Part shown: piece by piece, positions 23,201 through 36,700 of the stretch
Layout of the letters: each line of letters begins with the position of its first letter
Numbering within the stretch: the stretch's first letter is position 1
NCBI GenBank assembly: GCA_001953115.1
Contig: LSSL01000002.1
Location: 1-49,304, forward strand
Direction of reading: 5' to 3'
DNA length: 49,304 nt
DNA from: Smittium mucronatum
Lineage: Eukaryota > Kickxellomycota > Harpellomycetes > Harpellales > Legeriomycetaceae
The notes under the pieces: generated by a model
What the model saw: the letters and a program-made list of their open reading frames with translations, nothing else
What the model was told of the DNA's origin: nothing
The model's database searches: none
Made by a program: the position numbers and the translations under genes

Positions 23201-26200
23201 AAGGATATCAAAATTATTAAAAGAAACTTATAAATTATCAATTCACAAAAAAAAAAGGTTTATTTTTAAAATCTTTTTATGAGGTTTTTTTAATAAGAAA
23301 AACTCAGTTTTGATACACAGATAGTATTGAATTATGTTTAAAATTTTCTGGATATAACTTAACTCAGTGGATCTTAGTTTTTTTTTAAAATAATAAATTG
23401 GTATGTAATAGCCAACATATAATTATAATCTAAGATATAGTGTTTATTTTTGTTCTTGTGGCTAATATTTTTATCCATATATAGCTGATATTTACATGAA
23501 ATCCTATATTTAATCCATCCTCTATAATTTATCCCGAAAAGATTATCTTTTTTTATTTCAGGAAATTTTATGTCTACACGTAGCTTTTAAAATTCAGTAA
23601 TCTAAAAAAAAATTTAATTTTTTTGGAAAAATAGGAAAAATATATAAAAGTTCATTGTCTATCCCAGAACTTCGCACATTTTTTTATACAAATATGGCCT
23701 CTTTTATAATTAAAATACCATGTTTTAGTTACAAAAATTTGACTTCTTTCATTTAAACTCTATCTTATAATAAAAAAAAACTATTTTTTATGATTATATT
23801 TACGATTAAACGATCAATTGCTGGAGTTTAAAATTTCATATCTTGATAAAATCATCCATTGGCTAATAATTTTAAATTAAAACTTATTTCAAGAATTAAT
23901 ATATCCTAATCATTTTAAATAAATTAACAATAAATCGAATCCAAAGTTACTGGATTGTGAAAACAGGAATTCTGGGGTTTCTGGAGGAGGAATTCCGAAA
24001 TTTATGTGCCGAGATTAAGATAAAGTAAAGAGCGACTTTTTGATATCTGATGTCATTTTCATCTGTTTAAAATTATTATTAAGCACAATATAATTAATAA
24101 TTTATGACTATAATTTAAAATTAAATAAGGCTAAGTTAAAAATTATATTGTTTCTATTTTTGAATTTTTTAAACCAATATTGAAAAAATTCATGCAGTGT
24201 TAAATTTTTTCATATAAAAAAAAATCCGGAAAATTAGGAACGATAAAAAAAAGAAAATTACGGAAATTTTATTCATGGTTAAACTTTCTGGATAAAAATT
24301 AATTGGTGTATTGTTCGATGTAATTTATAAAATATTTATAATGTGTAAAAAAATTTCAATAATTTTAGGGTTTTGAGTTTTTCTCTTGTTTTTCAAAATA
24401 TTTTTTAATAAAATTTAAAATTATATTAAATAGATTATCTGGTAATGTATAATTATGAAATAATAAATATATTTTTATCATTAATATTTGATTTTTATTT
24501 TATTTTATTTTATTTGATTTTAATATAGTTAAATGTTTATTAAATTTTGATCTTTGTTATACCAGGATAACATTTAATTAATAAATATATTTTTTCGTAT
24601 ATAATAAAACCAAATAATGAATAAATAAAAAGATAATTAGTAAAAACCCCAGTCTAACTACGCAAATAAAATTAGTGGTTTTCAATATAACAAGTTTTAT
24701 TATAAAGAACGGCGTATAATACACCTTATATTTATATTTTTTTATTTAAAAAAATAAATTTCATTTAGATTTTTTTAAAAAATAATTTTTTTTAGATTTT
24801 TTTAAAAAATAATTTTTTTTAGCTTTATTTAATTAAAAAAGTTTGATAGTACACAAAAGTGGCATTTATTCTAAAAAATGGTGTTTCTATTTTTTTATTA
24901 TTATTAAAATTCCTACTTCGCCCTTTCGAAGGCAAATTATAAAAAAATTAATAGAGTCTCTGAAAAAAGCAAATTTTATTTGATATTAGTAAGCCCAAAT
25001 ATAAAATAGGTAGATTTAATACAAAAATTTAAAATCCTATATTAAAAGTAAAAAAAGTGAAAATTTATCAGAAAGTTTTTAAATAAATTTAGAAAAAGAA
25101 ATTTAAGATAAAAAAAAGTAAGGCATAATCGGAAAAAACTTGTATATCAGAAATAAATTAGGAATTTTACTCATAAATGATTAATATGATTATTTATAAC
25201 AATTTTTATAACTTTTATAATTTTCACGTTAATACTTTTAAGCATAAAGATCTTTTTGAAAATTCGGCACGCTATTAGTTAACTATTTTCGTAAAAAAAT
25301 ATGCTTTTAAAAGAATTATAGAATTGAAAGTCCTTAAGATTTTATTTTATTTATTGTTCAATTTTACTGAGACGGAAAAATGTTTGATAATTAATGAATT
25401 AAAAGCTCAAATTGATTATTATTATTTTTTCATTGAAATATCCCTATTGAGTTGAATGCGTTGGAATCAACTTTGTATAAAAATTTAATAATGCCTAAAA
25501 TATTTTAATATAAGTTAAAAATGTCGTGCAAAATCATATTATTGCTGCAAAAAAATATGCATAATTTCAATACAAAAATACCATCGGTTCAAAGATCGAA
25601 TCGACAATCAAAAGCGAGTTCAGTTTTTAAAAATTAAAAAAATACTTCCAAATACCTTGATTGTTTTAAATCATAAAAAATGCTTCTAGATGCCTTCATA
25701 ATTTTTAAATTTAGGTTATTAAAATGGGTCTTTATTTATCAATAATTAATTGATCACTAGAAAATCCAGAAAATAGGGGTAAATAAAAAATATATGTATG
25801 TACCATTAGATCAGATATAGTTACACTAACTGAAAATTTATGAGATTTTACTTGCTAATATAAGCCCATACCATATCTAAACCATATAAAAAAAATAGGA
25901 AATCCGAAATAATAAAAATAAAAATTCCAGAGAGGGAATAAGAGGAGATCTAATACAATGAAAAGCATCTTTATAGATTTTAAAATAAGAAAATTATGGG
26001 AAATATTCTGTATATACTTATGTAATTTAATGAATTAGTATAATTGCATATAAAACTAAAATTATGTTCTCAAAAATCAAGGGTAAGATTTGAAATTTAT
26101 ATATTTACTGTAAATGAAGTATAAAGCATGTCAAACAGGAAAACTCGTCTGAAAATAAAGAAAAGCTAACCGAATATTTCAAGAAATATCTATACGGCAT

Positions 26201-26300
26201 AATAATACTAAAATGAATAAAGCGACTTAAAAGGGTGTTTTTTAAATCATCTTCTTTTTAAAACAGATAAAATATAATTGGAAATCCCAGTTTCCATAAG
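20241..26300. other. Long AT-rich gene desert with small tandem repeats
   Basis: No gene recognised over 6 kb. Low-complexity features are an (AAT) microsatellite at 21635-21654, a (TTTTA) run at 24492-24515, and two identical adjacent 27-base units at 24767-24820. The frame through 22890-23110 is rather open and contains mixed-composition peptide (HGHNIFWFTISASSDLN) with two stops. It could be a relic, but I match it to nothing. Near 23961-23992 GGAATTC occurs in both orientations around a G-rich spacer. Confidence 0.5.
24767..24820. repeat. Two identical 27-bp tandem units
   Basis: The unit AGA-T7-A6-TAA-T8 occurs twice in perfect tandem (24767-24793 and 24794-24820), followed by the beginning of a third (AG). 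Identity in such homopolymer-rich DNA suggests a recent slippage duplication. Confidence 0.85.
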
Positions 26301-26615
26301 AGAACATTTAAATATACCTAGTCTTACACTACAGCTATACTGTTATAACAAGTTCCATACTTGCCAGAACTGAATCCGACAAAAAAAACATAGATTATGA
26401 TAGATTCGGTAATAAAAATAAGTATCTTTTATCAATTTTTTTTTTTCATTTCGGTATAACCAAAAATGAATGCAAAAAATCGTAATCGGAATCAAGAAGT
26501 ATTTAATATAATATTAACCGGTTTTTTTTTACTGCGAATGCAAGATGCGAAGAACATTTATTTCGCTATTAATATCTTTTTTAGACGCTATAAAGATCGC
26601 AAGCATGTCATTTGA
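26301..26615 (+). pseudogene. Possible DDE transposase relic (IS630/Tc1-type C-terminus)
   Basis: One frame contains QVPYLPELNPTKKT (26349-26390), close to the LPPYSPxLNPxE signature holding the third catalytic acidic residue of IS630/Tc1/mariner transposases. The Glu/Asp position itself appears lost. The same frame then runs on with few stops through RNRNQEVFNIILTGFF and DAKNIYFAINIFFRRYKDR to a TGA at 26613. Those residues are compatible with, but not diagnostic of, the C-terminal helices of such enzymes. The upstream catalytic Asp region is not recognised. Confidence 0.4.
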
Positions 26616-29600
26616 GTCTTAATTATTCGTAGTCATATATCTTTTACTAATTATTTTTTTCTTATTATAAATTTAATTAGCTATTTTACCATATATTATC
26701 ACATTTTTTTCTAAATGGTTTTACTTATAAAAGCAGGAATAATACATTTTTTGTATAATATGTGCTTATTTATATTTAGTTTTTCTAATAAAAAATCAAT
26801 TTTTTCTTTTTCGGAATCGCTTTTAATTTTTCCTAATTTTATCTTGAAGGAGTTTAATAGGTATTAATTCCTTGATGAATCTAAGCAAACTTAATTTTAT
26901 TTTATTTTCACAGAATATCATACAGTAATTTTTTTTGGTTTTTCAATAATAATATCAGAGGTTTTTTTAATACCGAAATTACGATTTTAAGAAAGTGTAA
27001 TTTCAGCTTCTCCAAGACAAAAAATTTATCTTCACTTTCACAAAAAAATCATTAATTTTATTAAATATTTAATTTTATTAGAAAAAGTTTTACTTATTAA
27101 TCGCTGGATATTATTTTAAATTTAGATATAATATTTTTCAGATAAGTTTGAAAAAAAATCAATTAATCTGACTTTTTTTCACATAAATAAATTCCAATAA
27201 AAAAAAGAATTTTATTTTTATAAATTATGTCTTTTCAAATTTACAAATAAATTAAGAAAAAAAAAATTCATCTAATAAGAAGTATTCAAAATTTTTAAAA
27301 AAAGAAATGTAATTTTATTGGATAGTAAATATGGTATTGGTATCTTCTCTATATCAATATATGTGATAAAGTGTTCTTTTAAACAAATATATCCCTCAAT
27401 TACTGTATTGATTATATTTTATTGAAAGTTTTTTATACAAAAAGATGATTTTTTGTGAATTTAAACCCATCCAGAAACTCAATGCATAGATAGAGTCATA
27501 AAATTATTTTAATGTAAATATTTTTACTGTTAGTAACAACCGCAAAAGATTTCTTTGAGAAAATTTAATAACTTTTTCATAAAATAATTACAGATCTAAA
27601 ATTATTAATAAGTTATGTAAAGTGATAAAATAAATCTAATATAAATTTGGGGGTAAATTTAGAGCTTTTAAAAAAATATTTCCAGCGAGAAAAGTTAAAC
27701 AAGATAAATTAGTGCACTTAACCAATTAAAGGTATTTTAATATGTATTAATAAAATAAAACAACTAATGCTAACAGAAAAATTATAGAAAAGTATATTAA
27801 TGAACCAAGTGTTAAGAATGATAATATATTTTTATAATTAATATCGTTAAAGCATTATCATTCTATCCTTACATAAAATTATAACCTTAGGCGTATAAAA
27901 AAAATTCGAAGTCGAATAATATTAGGAGAAAAAAAATGCCGTATTTAAAGCCCATTTTAAGATGAAATATAATCATTATTAACTAGAAAAGAGGCGTAAA
28001 AAGAATAATTTTGGAAGGAAATTGTATAATTGCTATGGAAATTTTAGGAAGATTAAAAAAAAATGAATAAAAATATTTTTACAAATATTTTAGAAGAAAA
28101 CAGTATTCTCAAAAAAAATTAAATTATAATTTTTTAATTAATTTCTTAATTTTTTTTTTTCAAAGCGAGTAGTTCTAGGTCACTTTAATTAAGAAAATGT
28201 ATTAAAAATATTTAATAATAACGAATTTTTGTTTGAAAAAACTTTTATTAAAATCACCTAGTGCTTACTTCGGAAGAAAAAAACAGGATGGGGTAATAAG
28301 TTATTTTTAAAATTAGGAATATTAGATAATAGAAGATAAATTTAAAATATTTTATCTGTGGTCGGGACATAAAAAACGACTAATAATACAGCCTTAAATT
28401 AAATATAATTTCTCCAAGATAATCATATATATATTAAGCATGATTTAAGAAATTCGTAGTTTTTTTAATCTTTTTTTTCGAAAAAAAAATTCCCATAAAA
28501 AATCAGCATCTAAATTTCAATATTTAAATGGTAATAATTAAAAAATAATAATAATTCAATAATTTCAATATAAGAAGCAAATACACAGGTTTGAAGCAAT
28601 AATTTTTTTTTAAAGAAGAATATTAATAGGAAGGGGTTTTGTTTTTGGGAGCTAAAATCTTAAAATTGAAGTTGGGAAAATTCAAATATGCTTGTACTGG
28701 CATAATTAGCATTAGAATATTAAAGGCTAGGTGGGCCCAATATATCATTGAAAAAATAAAATTATAAAATAAAAACAAAAAAAAGCCCACGCTTATCCTG
28801 GGTGTTTTTTTTAATAATTTTTAGACACAGTATAATTTCGATAAATTATTTATACTTATAATTTGGTGTTTCCAATACTATTGAAAAAATTCGTTAAATA
28901 AAAAATTGCAAATTTGTGCCAAAAAATAAATTTTCCCAAAAAAAAGAAACAAAAAAAATAATTTTACAACCAAAATTTCGCAATAAAAAAAACAAAAACA
29001 AATTTTATTACAGAAAAAGTTTTCAATGAAAAAAAACATCCATTTTTATGTGATAGTGAAGAGATAAATGTTATCGGTATCTAATAAAAGGTTTTTTTAA
29101 ATTTTTAAAGATAAATTTTTACAGAGAGGAAATTGAATTTTTAATTTTTGTTAAGTAATAAAAAAAGACAGGTACGTTATAATAGGTATTTTTTGAATAA
29201 TTTTTAAATAAGTTATTTATGTTTTTAAAAGTATATGAATTTGGGTTCTTGGGAACGTCCTTGAAAAGGGTACATATTATTAATTAAGATTCATAAAAAA
29301 CAATAATTTATATCACAATATTATATCAAGAAAATTAAGTTTTTAAATAAAAATATTATTGAAAAAAACACACGATAAATTGAGTCAATAAATAAAAACC
29401 ATCAAATTTACTAAAAATACACGTAAAAAAATAAGGGGGAAAAATAAAAAAATTATTAATTGCCAGAATCACTTAAAAAACATTAAAAGAATCGTATAAC
29501 GGAAACAAGTACTAACTGACAAATTTTTTTTCTAATAAACAGTTAACTCGTGAGATATTGTAAAGCAATATTATTAAACAGATAAAAAATTAGCTTTATA

Positions 29601-30114
29601 TATATATTTTTTTTTTTTTAAAGGGAATTTATTTATAATATTTAAATACTAGAAAACAAATTAGCTTTATATGAATTTTTTTAAAGTGATAATAAAATCA
29701 TTTGAAAAAAGTAATATAGAAGATAACTTTAAAAAAATTTCAATCAATTAAAATGTTTATAATTAAAATTTAAACGAGTATTATTTGGATAAAATTTTAT
29801 TTTTCTGCTAATTATACTAGCTATAAAAATCTTTGAATTCATTTAGCAAATATTTTCACCTCAAAATTTTTTTAAAAAGAATTAATTAAAAAATAAACTT
29901 CTATAACCGAAATTTTCGGTATAAAATTTTGCTCTAACTCCCTCCTCTAACAAGAATAAATTTCTCAAACCCAAAAAATGAATCAAAAAAATAGTTTTTA
30001 TTGTATATTTTTATAGTTTGTGTATAATGCTGGTATTTAGTTCAAGTACTTTGAATATGGAATAAAAATTAGAGGATGAGAACTAACATCGATATAAAAT
30101 TTCAAGATTGATCA
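26616..30114. other. AT-rich gene desert
   Basis: A/T-rich DNA with long homopolymers. A short less-biased peptide (YACTGIISIRILKARWAQYI) occurs in one plus frame near 28686-28750, with no identifiable family. Nothing else can be supported. Confidence 0.5.
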
Positions 30115-30187
30115 GGGGGGGATTAACCGGGTAAAACCAACAAATAATAAATAAAAAGCATAAAAAATTGAGTTGGGGGGGGGGGGG
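30115..30187 (+). repeat. Two G-runs left of the assembly gap
   Basis: Seven G at 30115-30121 and thirteen G at 30175-30187, the latter ending at the first N. A GGG occurs between them at 30129. The cluster has G-quadruplex potential on the plus strand. Confidence 0.8.
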
Positions 30188-30754
30188 NNNNNNNNNNNNN
30201 NNNNNNNNNNNNNNNNNNNNNNNNNNNNNNNNNNNNNNNNNNNNNNNNNNNNNNNNNNNNNNNNNNNNNNNNNNNNNNNNNNNNNNNNNNNNNNNNNNNN
30301 NNNNNNNNNNNNNNNNNNNNNNNNNNNNNNNNNNNNNNNNNNNNNNNNNNNNNNNNNNNNNNNNNNNNNNNNNNNNNNNNNNNNNNNNNNNNNNNNNNNN
30401 NNNNNNNNNNNNNNNNNNNNNNNNNNNNNNNNNNNNNNNNNNNNNNNNNNNNNNNNNNNNNNNNNNNNNNNNNNNNNNNNNNNNNNNNNNNNNNNNNNNN
30501 NNNNNNNNNNNNNNNNNNNNNNNNNNNNNNNNNNNNNNNNNNNNNNNNNNNNNNNNNNNNNNNNNNNNNNNNNNNNNNNNNNNNNNNNNNNNNNNNNNNN
30601 NNNNNNNNNNNNNNNNNNNNNNNNNNNNNNNNNNNNNNNNNNNNNNNNNNNNNNNNNNNNNNNNNNNNNNNNNNNNNNNNNNNNNNNNNNNNNNNNNNNN
30701 NNNNNNNNNNNNNNNNNNNNNNNNNNNNNNNNNNNNNNNNNNNNNNNNNNNNNN
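30188..30754. other. Assembly gap (567 N)
   Basis: Unsequenced. Any reading frame crossing it is meaningless. Both edges are G-runs on the plus strand. Confidence 0.99.
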
Positions 30755-30766
30755 GGGGGGGGGGGG
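30755..30766 (+). repeat. G-run right of the assembly gap
   Basis: Twelve G directly after the last N, on the same strand as the run on the left edge. This fits one long G:C homopolymer or G-rich array spanning the gap. Confidence 0.8.
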
Positions 30767-33700
30767 TAAAGGGATATATTTCTAAAACTTTTATTTATCA
30801 AAAGATGGTGTTCATCTATAAGAACAAATAAATATGAAATATTTTAATTCATTTTTTTAAAGTTTTGATAAATCCAAAAAATTTATCTTAAAATGATCTT
30901 TACTTATAAAATAATATGACAAGAAAAAATCAACTATATCTAAAGAGATCATGAAAAAAAAAATTAATTCAATAAAATACAAAAATATTAGAATATCTAG
31001 GATTTTCAGGTTTATTTTTTTGTTAAAAAACCCTATTTATAAATAACTATCTTGCGAAATTTCAAAAAAATATTTATTTTGTAATTAAGATGATTTATAA
31101 TTGGTATCATTAATTTCCAATCAAATTATTCATTATATAATATAGATCAATTTTTTTCGCTATAAATCTATGATTTATAACGAAGTTTTTCTAGTAGATG
31201 CAAAATTATTTACATATTAAGACTATTTAAGGGCATTCTAATTTATTTTTATCTATAAGAGTCTAATAATTTTTTATTCTATTTTTTAGAAATAATAGAA
31301 ATGTTTTTATAACAGATTATTTTTTTAAAAAAAAATTTATATTTTATTTTATGTATATACTCCATAAAAAAACAACAAAATTAAGTTAAAATTACAATAT
31401 TTGTTCGATATGTGAGAAAATAGTTATATAAAAACTAAATTTCACCATTTTAAATTTGCTATAAATATATCTAAATATGCAAAATTTACAGTCAATTAAT
31501 AAAATATCTCAGTAAATATCAGAAAAAATGAGTAAATAAAGAAGAAAATAGCCAAAGTCAGAAAATTTAAGCATATATCTTTTTTTTCCTTATTTTGAAA
31601 AATAAATTCTCGGGTATAAAAATATCTTAAAAGCTTTAGAAAAGATTGAAAAAATGAAAAAAATAATAATTTTAGCAACTTTTACTCTGCGGATTTAATA
31701 AAAATAAAAATAGCACTAATATAATATATATGCGTATAATTTTGTGTCCAAAAGACGGGGGATATTTTATCTTGAATATTTATGTATGTTATTAATTATT
31801 TATGGGGCCTTAGATTTTAAGTATAAATTTTATTTTAAAACGTAATAATAAAAACTCAACTACTTATTTTTCGGCGAATTATTCCCATAAATTAAAAGAA
31901 GTTAAGCAAAAATATTAATGTTTTATATAATAATCGCAAAAATAGTCAAAATTTAATCTTATTTAAAAATAACCGTATTAAATCGATGCAGTTATATATT
32001 TAACAAGTGGAAACAATTTTAATAAATTTTATGTTAATCTAAATTATTTCTCGAAAATTTGAAGGAAATTTTATTTCATTTTTTTATTGGACTAATTCAT
32101 ATCAAGCAAAAAAGCTGCATTAAACGTTGAAGTGAATTTAAAAAATGTGCGATTCTTTTTGAGAACGGTTACTTGCCTAATATATTTCTATTAATTCCCT
32201 AATTTAGAAATATAGTATTAAGATAAAGCATAAAATTATTGGTCTATTCAAAAATATAATTGCAGAACAAAGTTTTATATTGGAAAATTGATGATGGTGT
32301 ATTGGATTTAGTATAATCTTTCAGTTTTTATTGGTTTGGTGATGGTTAATTTTTTTATGTGGATTTTTTAGGCAATAAAAAACTGTATGTTTTTCAAGTG
32401 AAATCATATTAACCACATCTTTATTTTACTTGATACAATATAGCTCAATTAAATTGAAAATTCAAAAATTATTAAAGTTTTTCAGATAATCAATTAGATT
32501 AGATTAAAAAATTGGCTTAAAATTGCTCCTATTATGCTCGATATACAATTACATAAATTTATCTTGATTATTTTTGAATCTAGTTTAAATATTGACTATT
32601 TTTCCTTTTATTAAGTAAAGCATGAATGTTTTTATAAATTTCTCTATTTCAAACTAACATAAAATAAAAAATAATTTAAAATTTTTGAAAATAAAGTTTT
32701 TAAATTTTATCATCGATAATTACAACTTGTTAATTTTTTATCGAAAATTCCAAAAAAATATGATATGTTAGAAATTCATATCTATTACCACATAAAAGAT
32801 TTTGGAAATTTGTTATATAAAAATAAAGATTATATAATCTAAAATTCGTTTTATATTATTAAAGAGCCATATTTTTTTTTACTAATTTTAAGGAAAGATT
32901 TATCAGTTATGTAAGATATAAATTAATTTATAAACTGTATATTAGCGATAAATTTATATTCTTCACACATTTTATTCACGAAAACTCCCCGTAAACCAAT
33001 ATTAATTTTTTATTTTATTTTTTTTATTTTTTCTGAAATACACACCAATTTTATGATAATATTATGTGTCTTTAATGATTTTTTTGTTGATTTTATGGAT
33101 AAAAAAGCTGCGTGGTTTAAAAATAGATTAAAAATATGGAGGAAATAATAGAAAAAATGAATAGAAAAAGCAGATTATATTTATAAAACATAAAAATTAA
33201 AAAAAACACAAAATTAGCAGTTAAAATTTTTTATTATATACATTTATTATTTTATACACATAATGAAAATTGATGATTTTGTATCAAAAGCTAGATAATT
33301 CTACTGAGGAGCAAATTGGTGGCCAAATTTTCCAAAAAAGTAGTTATTATTTTTCATCTGTGAATATATAATCTAATATCTTTGTTTTTGACGTTTTAAA
33401 TCTCAGATCTATTAATAAAAAGTAGGTAAGCATGTCAGAACGTTTATAATAATGCTATATATTTAAAATTTACTAATCTGAGAAAATAAAAAATCTAAAA
33501 TAAAAAAAACTGTTTTTAGTATTAAAATTGAATTCTATTACTTTTTTTCGGTTCAATTTCAAAAATAATAAACGAGAACATATATTGGCCGTGATTTCTA
33601 GATATATTCAATCTTTTTCTCAAGTTTTATTCCTGATTGAATGCGAATTATTTTCAATGATTTGTTGTAAATCAATAGAAAACTGATAAATAATAGAAAT

Positions 33701-36700
33701 TATATTATCTCAAATAATTTACAAAAGTAACTAAAACCCAATTTAGCTATTATTACCTATTTTATTTATGATAAACACTATTTTCCGCTTTTTTTAATTA
33801 AAATTAAAGAATAGGTTTAATTTTTTAGTCTATAAATTGAGCTTGGTTAATCCTTTTATTAAGATCCACCAAAAAAAATGTATAAATGAAATAATTAAGA
33901 TAAAAATAGAAACAACTATAAAATAATATTGCTAATTTACACAATCATTCAAATTTAGTTTTTTATTTAGCGCTTAATATTCCGAATTAAATTCTTTAAG
34001 CTCAATTTTGTTTTCAGTTAGTTAAGATAAAAAAATATAGATGGATATTATATTTTTATATTAAATTCATTCAAAAAAAATTTTTATCGGAGCAAAATTC
34101 AAATTTTATTAAAAAAGTGATTAATTTTTTCTTGGAATGCTTCAAAAATTTATGATTTATTAAATTACACAATAAAATTATGAAAAATTAATAAAAAGTA
34201 TCCGTAGTAATAGCCTTGAAGCAATAAACGCGATTTATAAGGCTTTCAGAGCGGCAGAGTAGAGTAGGGTGAAATTTTTTCGCTTTTTATAATTTTTTTA
34301 TATTTTTTTTTAGAAATTAGTATTAATTTAAAAGAAATTTCTCTTAAAAAAATATCTACTAATAATAATACAAATAATAATGGATAATTTTTTAAATATG
34401 ATAATTTACAATATGTCTAATTAATATTTTCTTTTATTGAACCCTTTGTTACCTCATTCGATATAACCACCCTTGTAATAGCAGGGCAAAGTTCGACTAT
34501 AAAAATGAAAAAATGTCAACATGATTTAAATCGAAATGATTTTTTATCCAAAATTTTACATAAAAAATATATATAATGATGCCAATTTTAACAGTATTAT
34601 TCCGTTTTTTAGAAATTTTTTACATTTTCAAATAAAAAAGACAAAAAGTCACTATTTTTTTTTATATGAATAATTGAATGTTTGTCTTAGTAATCAACCA
34701 TATAAACATTAAACACACTACTATCATATCATTATTTTAAATCACAGATTCCACTTTAAATAAACCCATAAATCGAAAACTCACATAAACTTAGCCATAA
34801 ATCATATTTGAAGTTTTGTATATTAAAGTATATTTAATGATAGGTTTAGCTGCAGTTTAACCTAAACATTAAACTGGTATCACAGCAGAGGGTTTTGTTA
34901 GTTTAGTATAATAACCTTTTATATGAGCTAAAACCATTTTAATAACGTTATACTCATAATTTTTACTGATCCCTGCTTCAAATAAAATTGCATAATATAA
35001 AAAATTGAGTTAGCTATTTATCTAAATACTAATTTTAAAAATTAATTACTGAAATAACAGATTTGTTCAAAAGAAAAAAAATTTTCGTTCAAATATTAAT
35101 AAAAAAAATTTAGTACGCTCTATAATAATAGAATATAATGCTACATTGGTCCTTTTATTTATAACTCTTGAGTGGGAATACACCTGATAACTTATCTAGA
35201 AAGGTTCGAAACCTCAAAAAAAAAAAAAAAACTATTGGCTCTGTCATTAATAATAAAGTAACACGATATGAATAATATATTATCACCAAACATAATAGAA
35301 TATGAGATGAGAAAAAATGATTAATCCTCTTGCCTAATAATAGGATAATACAAATCAATGTGTAAAAAATTAATACTGCGCGAATTCTATAAATTTTTTG
35401 TCCTTTTTCGTAAGGTTGTGGGAATTTTAGTTTTATTCCTAATTTAAATTTTAATGTTTCACAAAAACTTCTATATAATTTATCAGAACCTCTAAATAAT
35501 GTTAAAAATATTATATCTATTATTAAAATGCCGTTCTTTCACAAGAAAATTAAAAATAAGTATGCTGTATACTCCAAGTTGTATTTAAAATTATCTTTAT
35601 TAATGCCCTAAAAAAATTTTTTGAAAAAAAATGAAAATCGAATTCATAAATTATATAAAGAACAAAAAAACAAATGCAAAAATGGAAAAATGGCAAATAA
35701 GCACAAATATGATTTTTTCTGAGCATAAAAATCATTTTTTATAAAAAAAAGTGCAAGAAATCTGTATTTTGAAAAAGATGTCAAAAAAAAGTTATGAGTG
35801 AAATAGAGCTCAAGTACATCTGCGATTAAAAATTTTAAAAAAATTTAGCATTATTAATTATAAATCACTAAATAATGCGAGAAGCTGAATGAAGCGGTGA
35901 TTAAAATCTCACATGGCTAGACTAAACAATTAATTAAAATGTTTGGTAGAGAGTTTTTTTAAATAAAAAAAACCTCTTTAGATATATAGAGCCCTTATTA
36001 ACATTTTCTAATGCCATATTTTTGTTTAATTACATTATTAAGAGTGATTTTTTATTTTATGGAGTTTTTTTTTTGTGCCGTTTAAAATCATCTAACGTTT
36101 AAAGATTAAATATATTACCATAATATTAATTACAAGTCAATAAATTACTAATTAATAGAAATAAAAACCCCTGTAACTTGTACATATCTGTTATATTATA
36201 AATAGGTCTGATAATAAGACCAAGAATATTCGATCAAAATTTTATTAACGACATATAATTTTTTTAAAAAAAAATTGATTTAAGGGCTGATCAAAATAAT
36301 TTTGGTATAATTATATAATTTAAATCGTGTATATTTGGAAAAAAAAGGCAGAGTAATATAGTTCTTTTTTTTAAAAAAAATTCATTATATTTGTTTAAAA
36401 ATGAGTAATTATAAAATACAAATATATGAACGTTTTTTTCAATTTGACGTTTAAAGTTTACATAAAAAATATAGAATGTTTACAGATGAAGTTTTGATGA
36501 CTTAATCCAAACATCATCTAAAAGCATTTCGAGAAGAATAATGGCTAAAGAATTGAAAAAATAACAGTTAAAAAAGCTATTATTTGAGCTGATTCTCAAA
36601 AATTCTATTTAATATAATAATATTGTACTTCTTTGAGAATGTGTACTAAATAAATAAAATAATGTGTCATATCGATAAAATTTCTGTGATGAACATATTT

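Noticed and set aside
30112..30801. Open frames spanning the N gap on both strands
   Set aside because: They exist only because N has no stop codons; the flanks encode poly-Gly or poly-Pro from the G-runs.
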